A stretch of DNA of 64,000 nucleotides. Source: Sphingopyxis sp. CCNWLW2. GTDB lineage: Bacteria; Pseudomonadota; Alphaproteobacteria; Sphingomonadales; Sphingomonadaceae. Positions 45,718-54,097 of this stretch are shown in pieces (the stretch's first letter is position 1; every line of letters starts with the position of its first letter). Both the position numbers and the translations under genes were made by a program. Location: assembly GCF_037095755.1 (NCBI RefSeq), contig NZ_JBAWKJ010000003.1, positions 744,001 to 808,000 on the forward strand. Reading direction: 5' to 3'. The notes beneath the pieces are model-generated. The model was not told the origin of the DNA and searched no databases. It was given only the letters and a program-made list of their open reading frames with translations.

Positions 45718-47694
45718 ATGAGCGGCGACGAGGAGGATTTCGAGCCGAAGCTCGGAAAGATGCGCGGCGTGCGCGGCAAGAAGGCGCGCAAATATCTCGG
45801 CCGTCTGCTCGCTGCGGGCATTGCCGCCGCGGGTGGTGCGCGGGCGGGACGCGGGACCTTCGACGGCAGCCGGATCGGGCGTGGCAGCGCGGCGGGCCGT
45901 CTTCTCGCATCGCGCGGATCGTCCGACCGATTTGCGGCGCGGCGCGTGATCGTGAAGACGCGGCTGGTGCGGCTCGGCGGCAAAGGGCTGGAGGCGGCGC
46001 GTGCGCATCTCAAATATATCCAGCGCGACGGCGTTACCCGCGAGGGCGATCCCGGTGAATTATACGGGCCCGAAGCGGATGTCGCCGACGGCAAGGCCTT
46101 CCTCGCGTCCGCCGCCGGCGATCGGCACCAATTCAGGCTCATCGTGTCGGCCGAAGAGGGCGATCTTTATGCCGACCTGAAACCCTTCGTGCGGCGGTTG
46201 ATGGCGCAGATGGAGGAGGACCTCGGAACAAGCCTCGACTGGGTCGCGGTCGACCATTTCAACACCGGGCACCCGCACAGCCATATCATGCTGCGCGGCC
46301 GCGACGATCGCGGCAAGGATCTGATCATCGCCCGCGACTATATCGCGCATGGCCTCCGCACGCGCGCGAGCGAGATCGCCACGCTCGATCTCGGGCCGAG
46401 GACGCAGCTTGAGGTCGAGATACGGATGCGGCGCGATATTGATGCCGAGCGGCTCACCACTGTCGATCGGCAGCTGCTGCGCGACGCCGAGCGCCATCCG
46501 CTGGTTACAGCGAAAGACGTCGATCCGGTCATCCAGTCGCTCCGTGCCGGGCGGCTGCAGAAGCTCGGCGCGATGGGGCTCGCCGACGAGCTCGCGCCGG
46601 GGCAGTGGCGGCTCGCGGAAGATCTGCGCAAGACGCTGACCGGGCTTGGCGAACGCGGCGATATCATCCGCACGATGCAGCGTGAGCTGACCGCGCGGTC
46701 GCGCGCGCCGGCGCCGGGGGATCGTGTCATCCACGATAGCGTTGCGCCGCTCACCGAGCCGCTCGTCGGGCGCCTCGTCGCGCGCGGCCTCGACGACGAA
46801 CTCGCCGACCGCCATTTCCTCATCGTCGACGGCATCGACGGGCGCAGCCATTATGTGGCGATCGGCAAGGGCGACCGCGCCGGGAGCATGGCCGAAGGGG
46901 CGATCATACGGATCGTGCCGGCAGCGGGGGCGATCCGCGAGGTCGACCGCACGGTCGCCGAGGTCGCCGCGGCGAACGACGGGCGCTACGATGCCGCCGC
47001 GCACCGGCGGTTCGACGGCCGCGCGAGCCCGGCGTTCGTCGAGACGCATATCCGGCGGCTCGAGGCGATGCGTCGCCTGGGCCTGGTCGAGCGGGCCGCC
47101 GACGGCAGCTGGCCGATCGCACCCGATCATGCCGACCGGGCCCGGGCCTATGCCGCGATGCTGGCGCGCGAGCGCCCGGTTACGGTCGAGCTTTTGTCGC
47201 CCGTCCCGATCGAGCGGCTCGCGCGCGCCGAAGCGCTGACCTGGCTCGACCGCGAGGCATCGCGCAATGAGGCCCTGCCGATGCGCGACAAGGGATTCGG
47301 GCGCGAGGTTCGGACCGCGATGACGACTCGCCAGCAATGGTTGATCGACGAGGAGCTCGCCGACGCGGCGGGCGAGGGGATCGCCTATCGCCGCGGCTCC
47401 CTGGCGGCGCTGCAGCGCCGGGAGCTTCTGCGCCTCGCGCGAGGCCTCTCGGCCGAGCTCGGCAAGGCATTCGTCGAGGCCCGCGAAGGCGAGCGGGTCG
47501 AGGGCCGGCTTGCGCGGCGGATCGAGGCCGCCGGCGGGCGCTATGCGCTCGTCGAAAAAGCGAAGCAATTTTCGCTGGTTCCGTGGAAGCCGGTGCTCGA
47601 CCGCCATGTCGGCAAGGAGGTCGGCGGCGTGGTCCGCGAGAGCGGAATCAGCTGGACGATCGGGCGGGGCCGTGGCGGGCCGACGATCAGCTGA
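45718..47694 (+). CDS. Conjugative relaxase/mobilisation nuclease (VirD2-like with DUF3363)
   Basis: The 658-residue product has a basic start and a relaxase domain with the metal-binding His cluster in VDHFNTGHPHSHIMLRGRDD (about residues 176-195). A long C-terminal DUF3363 region follows with segments such as SHYVAIGKGDRAGSMAEGAIIRIV and DRHVGKEVGGVVRESGISW. I take ATG 45718, although the ribosome site is weak and the frame is open further upstream. It nicks oriT in its family. Usually traG and trb genes follow; here the next gene is a convergent chromosomal-type nuclease gene. Confidence 0.85.
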   Translation: MSGDEEDFEPKLGKMRGVRGKKARKYLGRLLAAGIAAAGGARAGRGTFDGSRIGRGSAAGRLLASRGSSDRFAARRVIVKTRLVRLGGKGLEAARAHLKYIQRDGVTREGDPGELYGPEADVADGKAFLASAAGDRHQFRLIVSAEEGDLYADLKPFVRRLMAQMEEDLGTSLDWVAVDHFNTGHPHSHIMLRGRDDRGKDLIIARDYIAHGLRTRASEIATLDLGPRTQLEVEIRMRRDIDAERLTTVDRQLLRDAERHPLVTAKDVDPVIQSLRAGRLQKLGAMGLADELAPGQWRLAEDLRKTLTGLGERGDIIRTMQRELTARSRAPAPGDRVIHDSVAPLTEPLVGRLVARGLDDELADRHFLIVDGIDGRSHYVAIGKGDRAGSMAEGAIIRIVPAAGAIREVDRTVAEVAAANDGRYDAAAHRRFDGRASPAFVETHIRRLEAMRRLGLVERAADGSWPIAPDHADRARAYAAMLARERPVTVELLSPVPIERLARAEALTWLDREASRNEALPMRDKGFGREVRTAMTTRQQWLIDEELADAAGEGIAYRRGSLAALQRRELLRLARGLSAELGKAFVEAREGERVEGRLARRIEAAGGRYALVEKAKQFSLVPWKPVLDRHVGKEVGGVVRESGISWTIGRGRGGPTIS

Positions 47695-47797
47695 TCGCGA
47701 GCGCCCGTGACCGGTTGCGGAACGCCACGAAAGTTCAGCTTGGCGGCCGCGTCAAATCTCTTGTTTCCGTAACGTCATAGGCTCGCTTATCGGAAGG

Positions 47798-47821
47798 CAT
47801 CGGCGCCGTATCGCGCCGATG
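47798..47821 (+). terminator. Hairpin downstream of the relaxase gene, possible terminator
   Basis: CATCGGCGC and GCGCCGATG form a perfect 9-bp stem around CGTATC, 103 bases after the relaxase stop. No T-run follows (GGGAGGGGG), so termination is uncertain. Confidence 0.4.
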
Positions 47822-47884
47822 GGGAGGGGGCTCTCAAAAATAATGTTGCCGGCTGAACAAGCGACCCGTTCGGCCGTACCTTGG

Positions 47885-47928
47885 CGGCATTGCGTGTGCG
47901 AGAGTCCCGGCTCGCAGCCGCAATGCCG
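47885..47928. repeat. Long imperfect inverted repeat between convergent relaxase and nuclease genes
   Basis: CGGCATTGCG pairs with CGCAATGCCG (10 bp), then a 2-by-2 internal loop, then TGCGAG pairs with CTCGCA around AGTCCCGG. The 44-base structure sits between two convergent genes, one a relaxase. It could be a bidirectional terminator or an oriT/attachment structure. Nothing else is seen in 47695-47996. Confidence 0.5.
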
Positions 47929-47996
47929 TCATTTATCTCGCGCCTTTGCGGGCCGGTCGCCTGGCATCTCGATCTTGCTGCCCCGGCAACGCTGGA

Positions 47997-48905
47997 TCAG
48001 TCGGCCAGCGTCACCGAAACCGGGCAATGGTCCGAATGATGTTTTGCGCCTGGCGCATAGGTCGTTTCTTCGAATCCACGCATCGCGGCGGCGGCACGGC
48101 GGTCGAGGACGATATGGTCGATGAAACTGTCGTAGCGCGGATCGCAGCGCGGCCGTGTTCCTTCGTCGGCGAGGCGGAGATCGGCGTTGGCCGGCTCGCT
48201 GTCGTCGATCTCGCGCCAGACGCCATCGCCGGGCAGCGCGAGGCGCCGGTTCCAGTCGCCCAATATCGCGAAACGGTCGGGGCCATTCGCCGCCGCGTCG
48301 ATCCAGCTTTCGAGCGCCGGGATCTGCTGCCGCAAGACCGGGCACGCCTTCGCTTCGGCGCCCGAAAAGCATCCCGATTTCAGGTGGACCGAGAGGAGTC
48401 TGGTGGGTGCTTGCCCGCGCGGTCGCAGCGTGATGTCGACGCCCGAACGAAGTTGCGGATTGCCGAGCATCAGCGAAGTCAGGTCGGCATGGCGGTCGAA
48501 GGCAATGCCCTTGCGGATCGCGAAGCCGACGGCTTGGCGGATGACTTGCTGTTCGGGATGCTTTCCGCCGCAGGTTCCGCTCGGGTTCCCGGGCCGCGTT
48601 TCCATCACGATCGTGAAGCGCGCCGGATCGAAAATCCGCGCTGCGGCCTTGGGGTTCTCGGCTTCCTGGAACGCGATGACGTCGGCGTCGAGCGCGTCGA
48701 CGATCCGGCGCATCGCGGCATAATCTTCGGGCACTCGCGGGGCGCAGCCGACGCCGTCCTTCTCGGCCAGAAATTCTAGGTTCCAGCTCGCGAGCTTGAG
48801 CGGCGCGGCGTGCGTCGTGCCGACCGCGGCGGGCCGACCCGGTTGCGGCGCGCAGGCGGCAAGCGAGAGGAGAAGGGTGAGCGGAGCGGCGAGGTGGTGC
48901 GACAT
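47997..48905 (-). CDS. Endonuclease/exonuclease/phosphatase family lipoprotein
   Basis: The start at ATG 48905 gives a lipoprotein signal (PLTLLLSLAACAPQ with lipobox LAAC). The EEP-fold motifs are LASWNLEFLAE, DVIAFQEAENP, LLSVHLKSGCF, ILGDWNR and HHSDHCPVSVTL with the terminal SDH catalytic triad. About 302 residues. It probably hydrolyses phosphodiesters on the cell surface or in the periplasm. The same-strand aroQ-alkB fusion ends 59 bases upstream. Confidence 0.85.
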   Translation of the reverse strand: MSHHLAAPLTLLLSLAACAPQPGRPAAVGTTHAAPLKLASWNLEFLAEKDGVGCAPRVPEDYAAMRRIVDALDADVIAFQEAENPKAAARIFDPARFTIVMETRPGNPSGTCGGKHPEQQVIRQAVGFAIRKGIAFDRHADLTSLMLGNPQLRSGVDITLRPRGQAPTRLLSVHLKSGCFSGAEAKACPVLRQQIPALESWIDAAANGPDRFAILGDWNRRLALPGDGVWREIDDSEPANADLRLADEGTRPRCDPRYDSFIDHIVLDRRAAAAMRGFEETTYAPGAKHHSDHCPVSVTLAD

Positions 48906-48964
48906 GCGCGGCTTGTGCCGTCGTTGCGCGTCGACATCAATCGCGGCGCGCACGGCTTGTCGCA

Positions 48965-49675
48965 TTATCGGAGGCTGCGGAAAGTGACCGACCAGCGCGG
49001 CGCGTTCATCGCGGCGATACTATGCTCCCAATCGTCGCGAACCTCGCCTTGCATATGGTAGATCGACCGCGGCGCGAGATCCGCGGTCGCACGGTCGAAG
49101 CCGCCGCGGCGCCGCCGCCGGAAACGCATCGTCGCGGGCGCCCCCAGCGAGACGCCGATGACATGCTCGAAGACCGGGCGGTCCTTGTGCCAGCCGATAC
49201 CGGCGCCGGCCCCATATTCGATGACGAGCGCCTGCTCGAGGCTCGCGGCGTCGATGCCGGCGAAAGCAGCAGCACGGGACCGAAGCGGCGCGAGCCAGCC
49301 GGGTATCGGCTCGCCCGGCGCGAAGCGGCCGGTCTGGAAATCATAGGTCCAGCCGTAGGAGCGCGTCAGCCTTTTTCCTTCCCACTGCTGGAACTGGAAC
49401 GGCGTGAGACCGGCGGCTTCGATATGCGCAATCAGTGCTTGCTCTGCGCCGGCATCTATCAGCGTGTCGCGATAGGCGAGGCCGGGGAGGAGCGGCGCGC
49501 CGAACAGATCGGCCTGCGCACGCGCGCCGCCCCGTGACGGGTCACAGCGGCAGCGCGCTTCCGCCTGGGCCGGGACAATGTTCAGCATGTCGTGACCGTA
49601 AATCTCGGGCTCGCATGTGCCGAGCAGGTTGAGGTTCGGGCCCGAGAGGAGGGAGACGATGGGCTTGGCTGTCAC
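48965..49675 (-). CDS. In-frame chimera: aroQ 5' fragment fused to an AlkB-like dioxygenase
   Basis: The first ~40 residues are unmistakably AroQ, the type II 3-dehydroquinate dehydratase: [29 protein letters not shown], with the catalytic Tyr but none of the later residues. The frame then passes through [10 protein letters not shown] into an AlkB-like protein beginning [20 protein letters not shown] and containing HKD ([16 protein letters not shown]), the distal His in WEHSIAAM and the Arg in [10 protein letters not shown]. The start is GTG 49675. The alkB part has no own ATG/GTG/TTG near its expected start, so expression would depend on the aroQ start. Oxidative DNA/RNA demethylation is the family role. 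Confidence 0.8.
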   Translation of the reverse strand: MTAKPIVSLLSGPNLNLLGTCEPEIYGHDMLNIVPAQAEARCRCDPSRGGARAQADLFGAPLLPGLAYRDTLIDAGAEQALIAHIEAAGLTPFQFQQWEGKRLTRSYGWTYDFQTGRFAPGEPIPGWLAPLRSRAAAFAGIDAASLEQALVIEYGAGAGIGWHKDRPVFEHVIGVSLGAPATMRFRRRRRGGFDRATADLAPRSIYHMQGEVRDDWEHSIAAMNAPRWSVTFRSLR

Positions 49676-49754
49676 TGCGCGGTCTTCCGATTGCTACGCG
49701 ATGCACTCTCCTATACGGGCTGCTCGGCAAAGGTACAGCGAGGCAGATTCCGGC

Positions 49755-49955
49755 GTGATCTCAGTCATTCTCAACGGCGAACCCCGGCAGGTGCGTGAAG
49801 GCAGCATCGCCGACCTGGTCGCCTCGCTGGGGCTCGATGCGAAAAAGGTCGCGGTCGAGCGCAACCGCGAGATCGTGCCACGCTCCACGCTTGGCGATGT
49901 CGCGCTCGCCGAGGGAGATGCGCTGGAAATAGTCCATTTTGTGGGGGGCGGTTGA
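49755..49955 (+). CDS. thiS: Sulfur carrier protein ThiS, without neighbouring thiG
   Basis: From GTG 49755 the 66-residue product reads [36 protein letters not shown], and ends [10 protein letters not shown] with the C-terminal Gly-Gly needed for thiocarboxylate formation. thiS is normally followed at once by thiG. Here the downstream sequence shows no thiG. It is divergent from the aroQ fragment with a 79-base gap. Confidence 0.85.
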   Translation: MISVILNGEPRQVREGSIADLVASLGLDAKKVAVERNREIVPRSTLGDVALAEGDALEIVHFVGGG

Positions 49956-50090
49956 GTCGTCGGCGGACCAATGGAACGTTGCCGGACCGAGATTCCCCTC
50001 ACGCCAATGTAAGGATTTCGAACAGAATGCCGCGACGGTCGCGACGTCGGCGAGCGTGGCACGATCGCGCGGTTGCGGTGCGCGGCGTCC

Positions 50091-50492
50091 ATGTCCGATC
50101 CGGGCGCGCCGCTATTGAGCGATTTCATCGACCCGGAGAAGATCACCTATCGCCTGAACACGGCGGGTTGCTTCAACACCGACGATGCGATCCGCGCGCT
50201 GCGGCGCGCGCACGAGGCGGGGAGCTTGGACATCGTCAAGCTCGGCGACGCCCTGGACTTGTTCGTCTCTCGCTTACGGGCGCTTTGCGAATATGGCATC
50301 TCTGATCCCGCCAAAGCGGTTTCGTCAGATATTCACAAATGCGCCGAGCTCGCGGTCCTTTCGCACGTGATTTGCACGAAAAACTGTTCCGTTCATGGTA
50401 ATATAGACGCCGCACGGAGCGATCTGGGCTGTTGCGAAGGCCATGCCGAGATTGAACACGGCATCGCTTTCCGCGAAGCGCGCGGGAGTTAG
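50091..50492 (+). pseudogene. Unrecognised ORF, probably a truncated gene joined to antisense DNA
   Basis: The N-terminal part (MSDPGAPLLSDFIDPEKITY... AIRALRRAHEAGSLDIVKLGDALDLFVSRLRALCEYGI) looks like a real protein, but from about 50325 the frame runs antisense through the asparaginase gene. I infer a rearrangement junction near 50320 that cut off the original 3' part. No family recognised. Confidence 0.4.
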
Positions 50493-50816
50493 TGCACCGA
50501 CCAGCACGATTGTTTTTCCCGGGACGTCGGCCAGCGCGTTCGCCGTTTCTGTCATGGTATCAGTCCCATGAGTGATAATCAGGCGGTCGACCTCCGAATT
50601 TGCGATCCTGTGTCGAATAAGCTCGCGATCCTGATCACACAGGTCGAGGCTGTCTTTCCGGAAGATCTCGGAAACCTCGAATGGGAGAGATACCTTGGCC
50701 GACCTCAGAAAATCGGCAACCTTGCTCTCGCCAACCTGATATTTGCTGAGCTCGTCGAAATAGCTTTTGTCTATCGTTCCGCCGGTTGTGAAAATCTGTA
50801 TCCGGGTGTCGTTCAT
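50325..50816 (-). CDS. Short single-domain asparaginase-like protein
   Basis: The 163-residue protein carries the N-terminal asparaginase motifs IFTTGGTIDKSYFD (first nucleophile Thr) and IITHGTDTMTETANAL (HGTDT), and ends about where the first domain of classical enzymes ends (GVYITMNGTVFRANHVRKDRELGAFVNI). Free-standing short forms of this kind exist, so it need not be a truncation. ATG 50816 follows GGGAGAG; upstream ATGs at 50822 and 50834 are possible. Amide hydrolysis in the neighbouring amine-oxidation pathway is a possible role. Confidence 0.75.
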   Translation of the reverse strand: MNDTRIQIFTTGGTIDKSYFDELSKYQVGESKVADFLRSAKVSLPFEVSEIFRKDSLDLCDQDRELIRHRIANSEVDRLIITHGTDTMTETANALADVPGKTIVLVGALTPARFAESDAVFNLGMAFATAQIAPCGVYITMNGTVFRANHVRKDRELGAFVNI

Positions 50817-50905
50817 CAACATCTCTCCCGACAATGGTGCGGTATCGCTCTTCTTTGTTAAATGACGGGCGTCGGTCAGCCGCTGTGCTCGGGCGACAAG
50901 GCGAA

Positions 50906-51274
50906 CTATCGGTCAGATGCCGTCGCGGCCGAGACTATGATTTCCACGAGCACGTCGGGCGCGCCCATCTCGCATTGCGCGGTCGCGCGTGTGGGACTGG
51001 CATTTGGTGCAACCCACGCGTCCCAGACCTCGTTCATCGCGGCGAAATCACGTTCGATATTCTTGAGCCAGATTTGCGCGGTGAGTAGCCGACTGCGGTC
51101 GGTTCCCGCCTCGGCCAGCAGCGCATCGATGCGCTCCAGCGCCTGGACAGTCTGTCCACGTACATCCTGACTACGGTCGTCTTTGGCGGTCATGCCCGCC
51201 AGATAGACAACGCCATTATGGATCACGGCCAGGCTTGCGCGTTGCGCACTCCTCAAGCGGGCAATTTCGTTCAT
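50906..51274 (-). CDS. RidA-family enamine/imine deaminase
   Basis: This 122-residue protein shows the RidA pattern (VIHNGVVYLAGMTAKD, QTVQALERIDALLAEAG, LLTAQIWLKNIERDFAAMNEVWDAWV) and the catalytic Arg region PTRATAQCEMGAPDVLVEIIVSA. RidA proteins hydrolyse reactive imines, which fits the amine oxidase encoded next door. It is 89 bases upstream of the asparaginase gene on the same strand. Confidence 0.85.
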   Translation of the reverse strand: MNEIARLRSAQRASLAVIHNGVVYLAGMTAKDDRSQDVRGQTVQALERIDALLAEAGTDRSRLLTAQIWLKNIERDFAAMNEVWDAWVAPNASPTRATAQCEMGAPDVLVEIIVSAATASDR

Positions 51275-51637
51275 GTCCGGCTCCCTTCGGATGGTCAGAA
51301 TGTGCGTCTCGTTGACACGCTATGGCGGGATGCGTGTCCCCACCATCAACTCCGCCGAGCCGCTACCGCTCATCGGGGCCGACGATCAACATACGATCTG
51401 GGATCGACATATTCTCAACAGTTATACGCGAGCGGGGAGCCCGGAGGCTCTGAACGGACATCGAATTTGTTCCATAACCTTTTAGAATAGAGTCCTCTAT
51501 AATGCCCAATGGACGACTATCCGGTGCGTTGATACCTTTGCCAGGCCGACCAAGACCTGATCGCGCGGGGCGAATGCAAATGCGTGAAGGAGGTTCAGGC
51601 GGCAGCCCTGCCTGCGCAGTCTTGAGGAACCAGAACA
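51275..51637 (+). promoter_or_regulatory. Divergent promoter region between ridA and the MFS gene
   Basis: No gene seen in these 363 bases. A TATAAT hexamer at 51498-51503 lies about 135 bases before the MFS start and follows an AT-rich stretch (CATAACCTTTTAGAATAGAG). No good -35 box is visible at 17 bases. Confidence 0.35.
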
Positions 51638-52900
51638 ATGAACGGACCAAGTCGATGGAAGGCACGGTACAGCGTCATGCTCGTATTGATTGTCTCGTTC
51701 CTGGTATCCTCCATAGACAAGGTGGCCATAGCGGTCGCGCTCCCCTACATCGCGCATGACATGGGCTTCAGCTCGATGGCGATGGGGTCGGTCCTGAGCG
51801 CTTTCTTCCTGAGCTATTCGCTTTCGCAGATTCCGGGCGGGTTGCTCGCCGATCGATTTGGCGCGCGCAAGGTCGCGACGATCGGCATGGTCTGGTGGTC
51901 GGCCTTTACGGGACTGTCAGGCGCCGTGACGAACCTCGCTCAACTGGTGAGCGCCAGATTCGTCTTTGGTCTGGGCGAGGGCGTGTTTCCCGCCTGTGCA
52001 TTTAAAACGATCGCGAACTGGTTTCCCCGGCGCGAGCGGGCAACGGCCAACTCGATCATGTTCGCTGCCAATTTTTTAGGCATGGCATTGGCGCCGCTCC
52101 TGGTGGTTGCGATCATTTCCCTGTCGAGCTGGCGCCACGTCTTCTTCGCACTGCTGATCCCGGGCTTGGTGGCTGCAGTCCTGTTCTGGCGTTTCATTCC
52201 GAACCACCCAAGGGAAAAGCGGGGGATCGCCGAGACTGAAATCCGCGAGATCGCGGGAGAAGATGCGGACAAGCCCGAACAGAAGGCAGACCCCCTCAGG
52301 AAGGTCCTGCTCGATCCGTTGGTGATCAAATATTTTCTGATCATCTTCACCTTCGACCTGACCTATTGGGGGTTCACTTCGTGGCTGCCGACATATCTCG
52401 TCAAGGCGAGGGGGCTTTCGATGATGGAAATGGGAATCTACGCCTCGCTTCCGGCTTTTGCGGGTACATTCGGATGCGTCATCGCCGGCTGGATGTCGGA
52501 TCGCTTCTTCAGCCGCATGCGCCGCACACCGATCATTCTCGCCGAACTCCTCGCCGCGGTCTTTCTCTATCTGACCTTTACGGTCACCTCGACGGGGGCG
52601 CTTATGCTCTTTCAAACGCTCGCCGGCTTTTTCATGATGTCCTTCTTCGGGGTGTTCTGGGCGCTGCCAATGCATACCGTCTTGCCGCGCAACATGGGCG
52701 TGACCGGCAGTTTCATCAACATGGCCGGGCAATTCGCTGCTGTTATCGCTCCTTTGATCATCGGCGTCCTCGTGACCGTCTCAAATGGAGGTTTCGGGAC
52801 GACCTTTGCCTTCCTTATCGGGGCACTGCTTGTCTCATGCGGACTGGTGCTCACACTTCCAGGTAAATGGGAAAAGCCGGAGCAGCCGGCGCTAGCCTGA
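51638..52900 (+). CDS. MFS transporter, ACS-like
   Basis: The 420-residue, 12-helix transporter has the helix 1 pattern SFLVSSIDKVAIAVALPYIA, the loop motif GGLLADRFGARKVATIG and the second-half repeat GWMSDRFFSRMRRTP. The start follows GAGGAACC. Its partners are the amine-oxidase and RidA genes, so the substrate may be a small organic acid or an N-modified amino acid rather than a sugar acid. Confidence 0.85.
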   Translation: MNGPSRWKARYSVMLVLIVSFLVSSIDKVAIAVALPYIAHDMGFSSMAMGSVLSAFFLSYSLSQIPGGLLADRFGARKVATIGMVWWSAFTGLSGAVTNLAQLVSARFVFGLGEGVFPACAFKTIANWFPRRERATANSIMFAANFLGMALAPLLVVAIISLSSWRHVFFALLIPGLVAAVLFWRFIPNHPREKRGIAETEIREIAGEDADKPEQKADPLRKVLLDPLVIKYFLIIFTFDLTYWGFTSWLPTYLVKARGLSMMEMGIYASLPAFAGTFGCVIAGWMSDRFFSRMRRTPIILAELLAAVFLYLTFTVTSTGALMLFQTLAGFFMMSFFGVFWALPMHTVLPRNMGVTGSFINMAGQFAAVIAPLIIGVLVTVSNGGFGTTFAFLIGALLVSCGLVLTLPGKWEKPEQPALA

Positions 52901-52981
52901 CCCGCTTCTCGCTCGTCCGATTGGCAAGGCACGGCAGCCAGGCCCCACCTGCGCGTGGTAGCGGCGGCTCGAGGCTGCGGC

Positions 52982-54097
52982 TCAGTTGAAGCGCTTTATG
53001 CTCATTTTTTCGATGGGGGTGGACGTCGAACCGGTCGCTATCAATTCAGCCATCACTTCGCCGACGCCAGGCCCCAGTTGAAACCCGTGTCCCGAGAAGC
53101 CGCAGGCATAGAATGCGTTTTCGGCCGTGGAAGAACGCCCGAGGATCGGAAGATCGTCGGGCGTGAACCCTTCGAGTCCGGACCAGGATCGAACGATCGT
53201 GGCTTGCGCCATGATCGGAAAAATCGCCAGCGCGGCGGCGGCGGAAAGCCGGAGATGCTCGAAGCGGATCTCGGAGACATTGGTATCCGGATCGGGCGTT
53301 CCACGACGCCCGCCACCGATAACGACGGTCCCATTCGCCATCTGCTTGAACGACAAGGGGCGGCCGACAGGGCCGCCGACCACGGCATTGCAAAAGTGCG
53401 GGAGGCGGGCGGTGACGAGCATCATGGGAGCAACCGCCTCGATAGGCGCATTCTCACCCAATTGACGCGCCAGCTTTCCTGCCCAGGCGCCTGTACAGTT
53501 CAGCAGGTAGCGCCCGGTGAAGGTTTCGCCGCCGCGACAGCTTATCTGCCAGTCCGCGCCTTGCCGCCGCACAGCCTCGACTGCAAGCCCCTCATGAAAG
53601 CACGCACCCAGCGCACGGGCCTTGCGCTGAAACGCGAAGGTCGTCTGGTAGGGCAGGGCGAAGCCATCGTCCAGGCTTGCCAAAGCGCCGATCAGATGCG
53701 GTGAGACCGCCGGGACGAGGGCGCGCAGCTGGGTCTGATCCAGAACTACCTCATGATCATAGCCCATGGAATTGAGGTCAGCGACGCGCGCGCGCATCTC
53801 ATCGAGTTGCGCTTCGGTTTCGGCTACCTTGATCTGTGGTGCGCGCTGGAAGCCGCAGTCGTCGTCGAGGAGAGTCTCTATCCTGTTCCAGATCTCCATC
53901 GAGCGCTGCGAGAGCGCGAGCTCCGCATAGTCCCTGTTCATTCGCCGGACGCCGCCGGCATTCACTCCGGAGGCATGTCGCGCGACCGTGTCTTTCTCGA
54001 TGACAATGACCGAAAGGCCACGCATTCGTGCGTGAAGGGCCGTGGAGCAAGCCTGAATGCCTCCGCCGACGATAACCAGATCTGCAGTACGGCTCAT
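52982..54097 (-). CDS. FAD-dependent amine oxidase subunit (DAO fold; OoxB/HcnC/LhpB-like)
   Basis: The product (371 residues) has the N-terminal FAD motif DLVIVGGGIQACSTALHARMRG, the segment NAGGVRR and the C-terminal GHGFQLGPGVGEVMAELI typical of glycine/D-amino-acid oxidase-fold subunits. The ATG at 54097 overlaps the stop of the next subunit gene (four bases). It is the catalytic subunit of a three-gene oxidase (52982-55790). Length and gene order fit opine or hydroxyproline oxidases better than hydrogen cyanide synthase. Confidence 0.82.
   Translation of the reverse strand: MSRTADLVIVGGGIQACSTALHARMRGLSVIVIEKDTVARHASGVNAGGVRRMNRDYAELALSQRSMEIWNRIETLLDDDCGFQRAPQIKVAETEAQLDEMRARVADLNSMGYDHEVVLDQTQLRALVPAVSPHLIGALASLDDGFALPYQTTFAFQRKARALGACFHEGLAVEAVRRQGADWQISCRGGETFTGRYLLNCTGAWAGKLARQLGENAPIEAVAPMMLVTARLPHFCNAVVGGPVGRPLSFKQMANGTVVIGGGRRGTPDPDTNVSEIRFEHLRLSAAAALAIFPIMAQATIVRSWSGLEGFTPDDLPILGRSSTAENAFYACGFSGHGFQLGPGVGEVMAELIATGSTSTPIEKMSIKRFN

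Larger units (their letters stand above)
38380..47694 (+). mobile_element. Transfer/maintenance module of an integrative or plasmid-type element (partial)
   Basis: The order ardC-DUF2958-parB-DUF736-alpA-like-traF-SLT-relaxase is recurrent in sphingomonad mobile elements. No integrase, coupling protein or mating-pair formation genes are in the window. The DUF2285/RadC block at 21561-23514 is a likely left part of the same element, with the lasso locus as cargo in between. Confidence 0.7.

Noticed and set aside
46060..47607. 515-residue minus-strand open frame opposite the relaxase
   Set aside because: Shadow of the relaxase gene, which has its His cluster and DUF3363 motifs.
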